The notes under the pieces: model-generated
The model's input: only the letters and a program-made list of their open reading frames with translations
Told to the model about the DNA's origin: nothing
Database searches by the model: none
Source of the DNA: an uncultured Lachnospiraceae bacterium
GTDB taxonomy: Bacteria > Bacillota > Clostridia > Lachnospirales > Lachnospiraceae
Assembly: GCA_902767015.1 (NCBI GenBank)
Contig: CACXFV010000012.1
Span: 1 to 33,982, forward strand
DNA: 33,982 bases
Direction of reading: 5' to 3'
In this document: positions 33,622-33,982 of the stretch, in pieces
Numbering within the stretch: the stretch's first letter is position 1
Layout: each line of letters begins with the position of its first letter
Made by a program: the position numbers and the translations under genes

Positions 33622-33982
33622 GTAATGTAGCATGAAATGCATTATCCTTAAGTGGAAGTGAACAGCACATGCTATATCCTGATGATGTTCTTCGACAGAT
33701 GTGAATCTTTCCGTTTGTCACAACAAAATTTTACCTAGAGTTAATGATTGCTCATGAATAAGTATAGGATTTTGTCTGTATCGGATTATCTGTCATACTA
33801 CCCGGACTGATAGCTCCCCGTTTTTCAAAATCTACTTCTCATTGACTGTTAATACTGACAAGAACTTCAAACTGAAAAATACTCTAAAAAATGACGTTAC
33901 TATTCACAGTCGATTTGTAGGCATCACAAATAGAGCGGTGTTATAACACCGCTTCATGCCATATACCCTATTGTAAATTCAG
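33622..33982. other. gap with a 20-bp perfect palindrome
   Basis: No gene recognised. A perfect palindrome AGCGGTGTTATAACACCGCT lies at 33934-33953 without a strong T-run on either side; it may be an operator or the stem of a weak terminator. On the minus strand about 30 codons (GAISPGSMTDNPIQTKSYTY) near 33750-33835 read without stops, too little to call a gene. Confidence 0.35.

Overview
The window looks like a low-GC Firmicute chromosome, most likely a motile Lachnospiraceae (Roseburia/Agathobacter-like). This rests on the AT-rich composition, strong AGGAGG ribosome sites with frequent GTG/TTG starts, canonical TTGACA/TATAAT promoters, several chemoreceptors, a CgeB-like glycosyltransferase, a DUF951 protein and an IS4/IS1634-type transposase. 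The genus is an inference from protein flavour; no marker gene settles it.

Layout. 1-3600: a small uncertain ORF and a thiamine-phosphate synthase with a lysine-rich N-terminal extension, then a membrane chemoreceptor. 3600-7530 (minus strand): a broken degenerate-GGDEF/EAL phosphodiesterase gene, then a response regulator and a frameshifted LytS-type sensor kinase. 7550-11250: an NYN/PIN-like protein, a decayed remnant and a broken von Willebrand A protein. 11260-16150: a cytosolic PAS hybrid kinase, glycerol kinase, and an alpha/beta hydrolase followed by an in-frame 18-bp tandem repeat behind its stop codon. 16200-19020 (minus strand): a small alarmone synthetase, a glycosyltransferase and two coupled XRE regulators. 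19100-24300: two more chemoreceptors of different topology, separated by a complete insertion sequence with recognisable inverted repeats and a 7-bp target duplication. 24300-29980: a TetR regulator divergent from an RND/MMPL exporter and a large secreted heptad-repeat protein, with two near-identical TGACC-N3-GGTCA operators around overlapping promoters; a 17-bp tandem palindromic repeat sits at the TetR 3' end. 30100-31520: a DUF951 gene and tRNA-Cys, whose 3' end and following hairpin are partly duplicated about 1 kb downstream around decayed sequence. 31820-33620: an HD-GYP phosphodiesterase gene with at least four lesions. The last 360 bases hold no recognisable gene.

The main themes are signal transduction (three chemoreceptors, a hybrid kinase, a LytS-type system, two c-di-GMP phosphodiesterases, a ppGpp synthetase) and uneven gene decay. 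Both c-di-GMP phosphodiesterase genes, the LytS-type kinase and the VWA gene carry frameshifts and/or nonsense codons, while chemoreceptors, metabolic genes, the exporter operon and the transposase read cleanly. This is either real loss of these signalling branches or clustered sequencing error; stop codons inside conserved motifs favour real loss. I did not find a convincing wholly new system. The most distinctive items are the two tandem repeats, the symmetric TetR operator pair, the secreted partner of the RND exporter, and the tRNA-Cys duplication.
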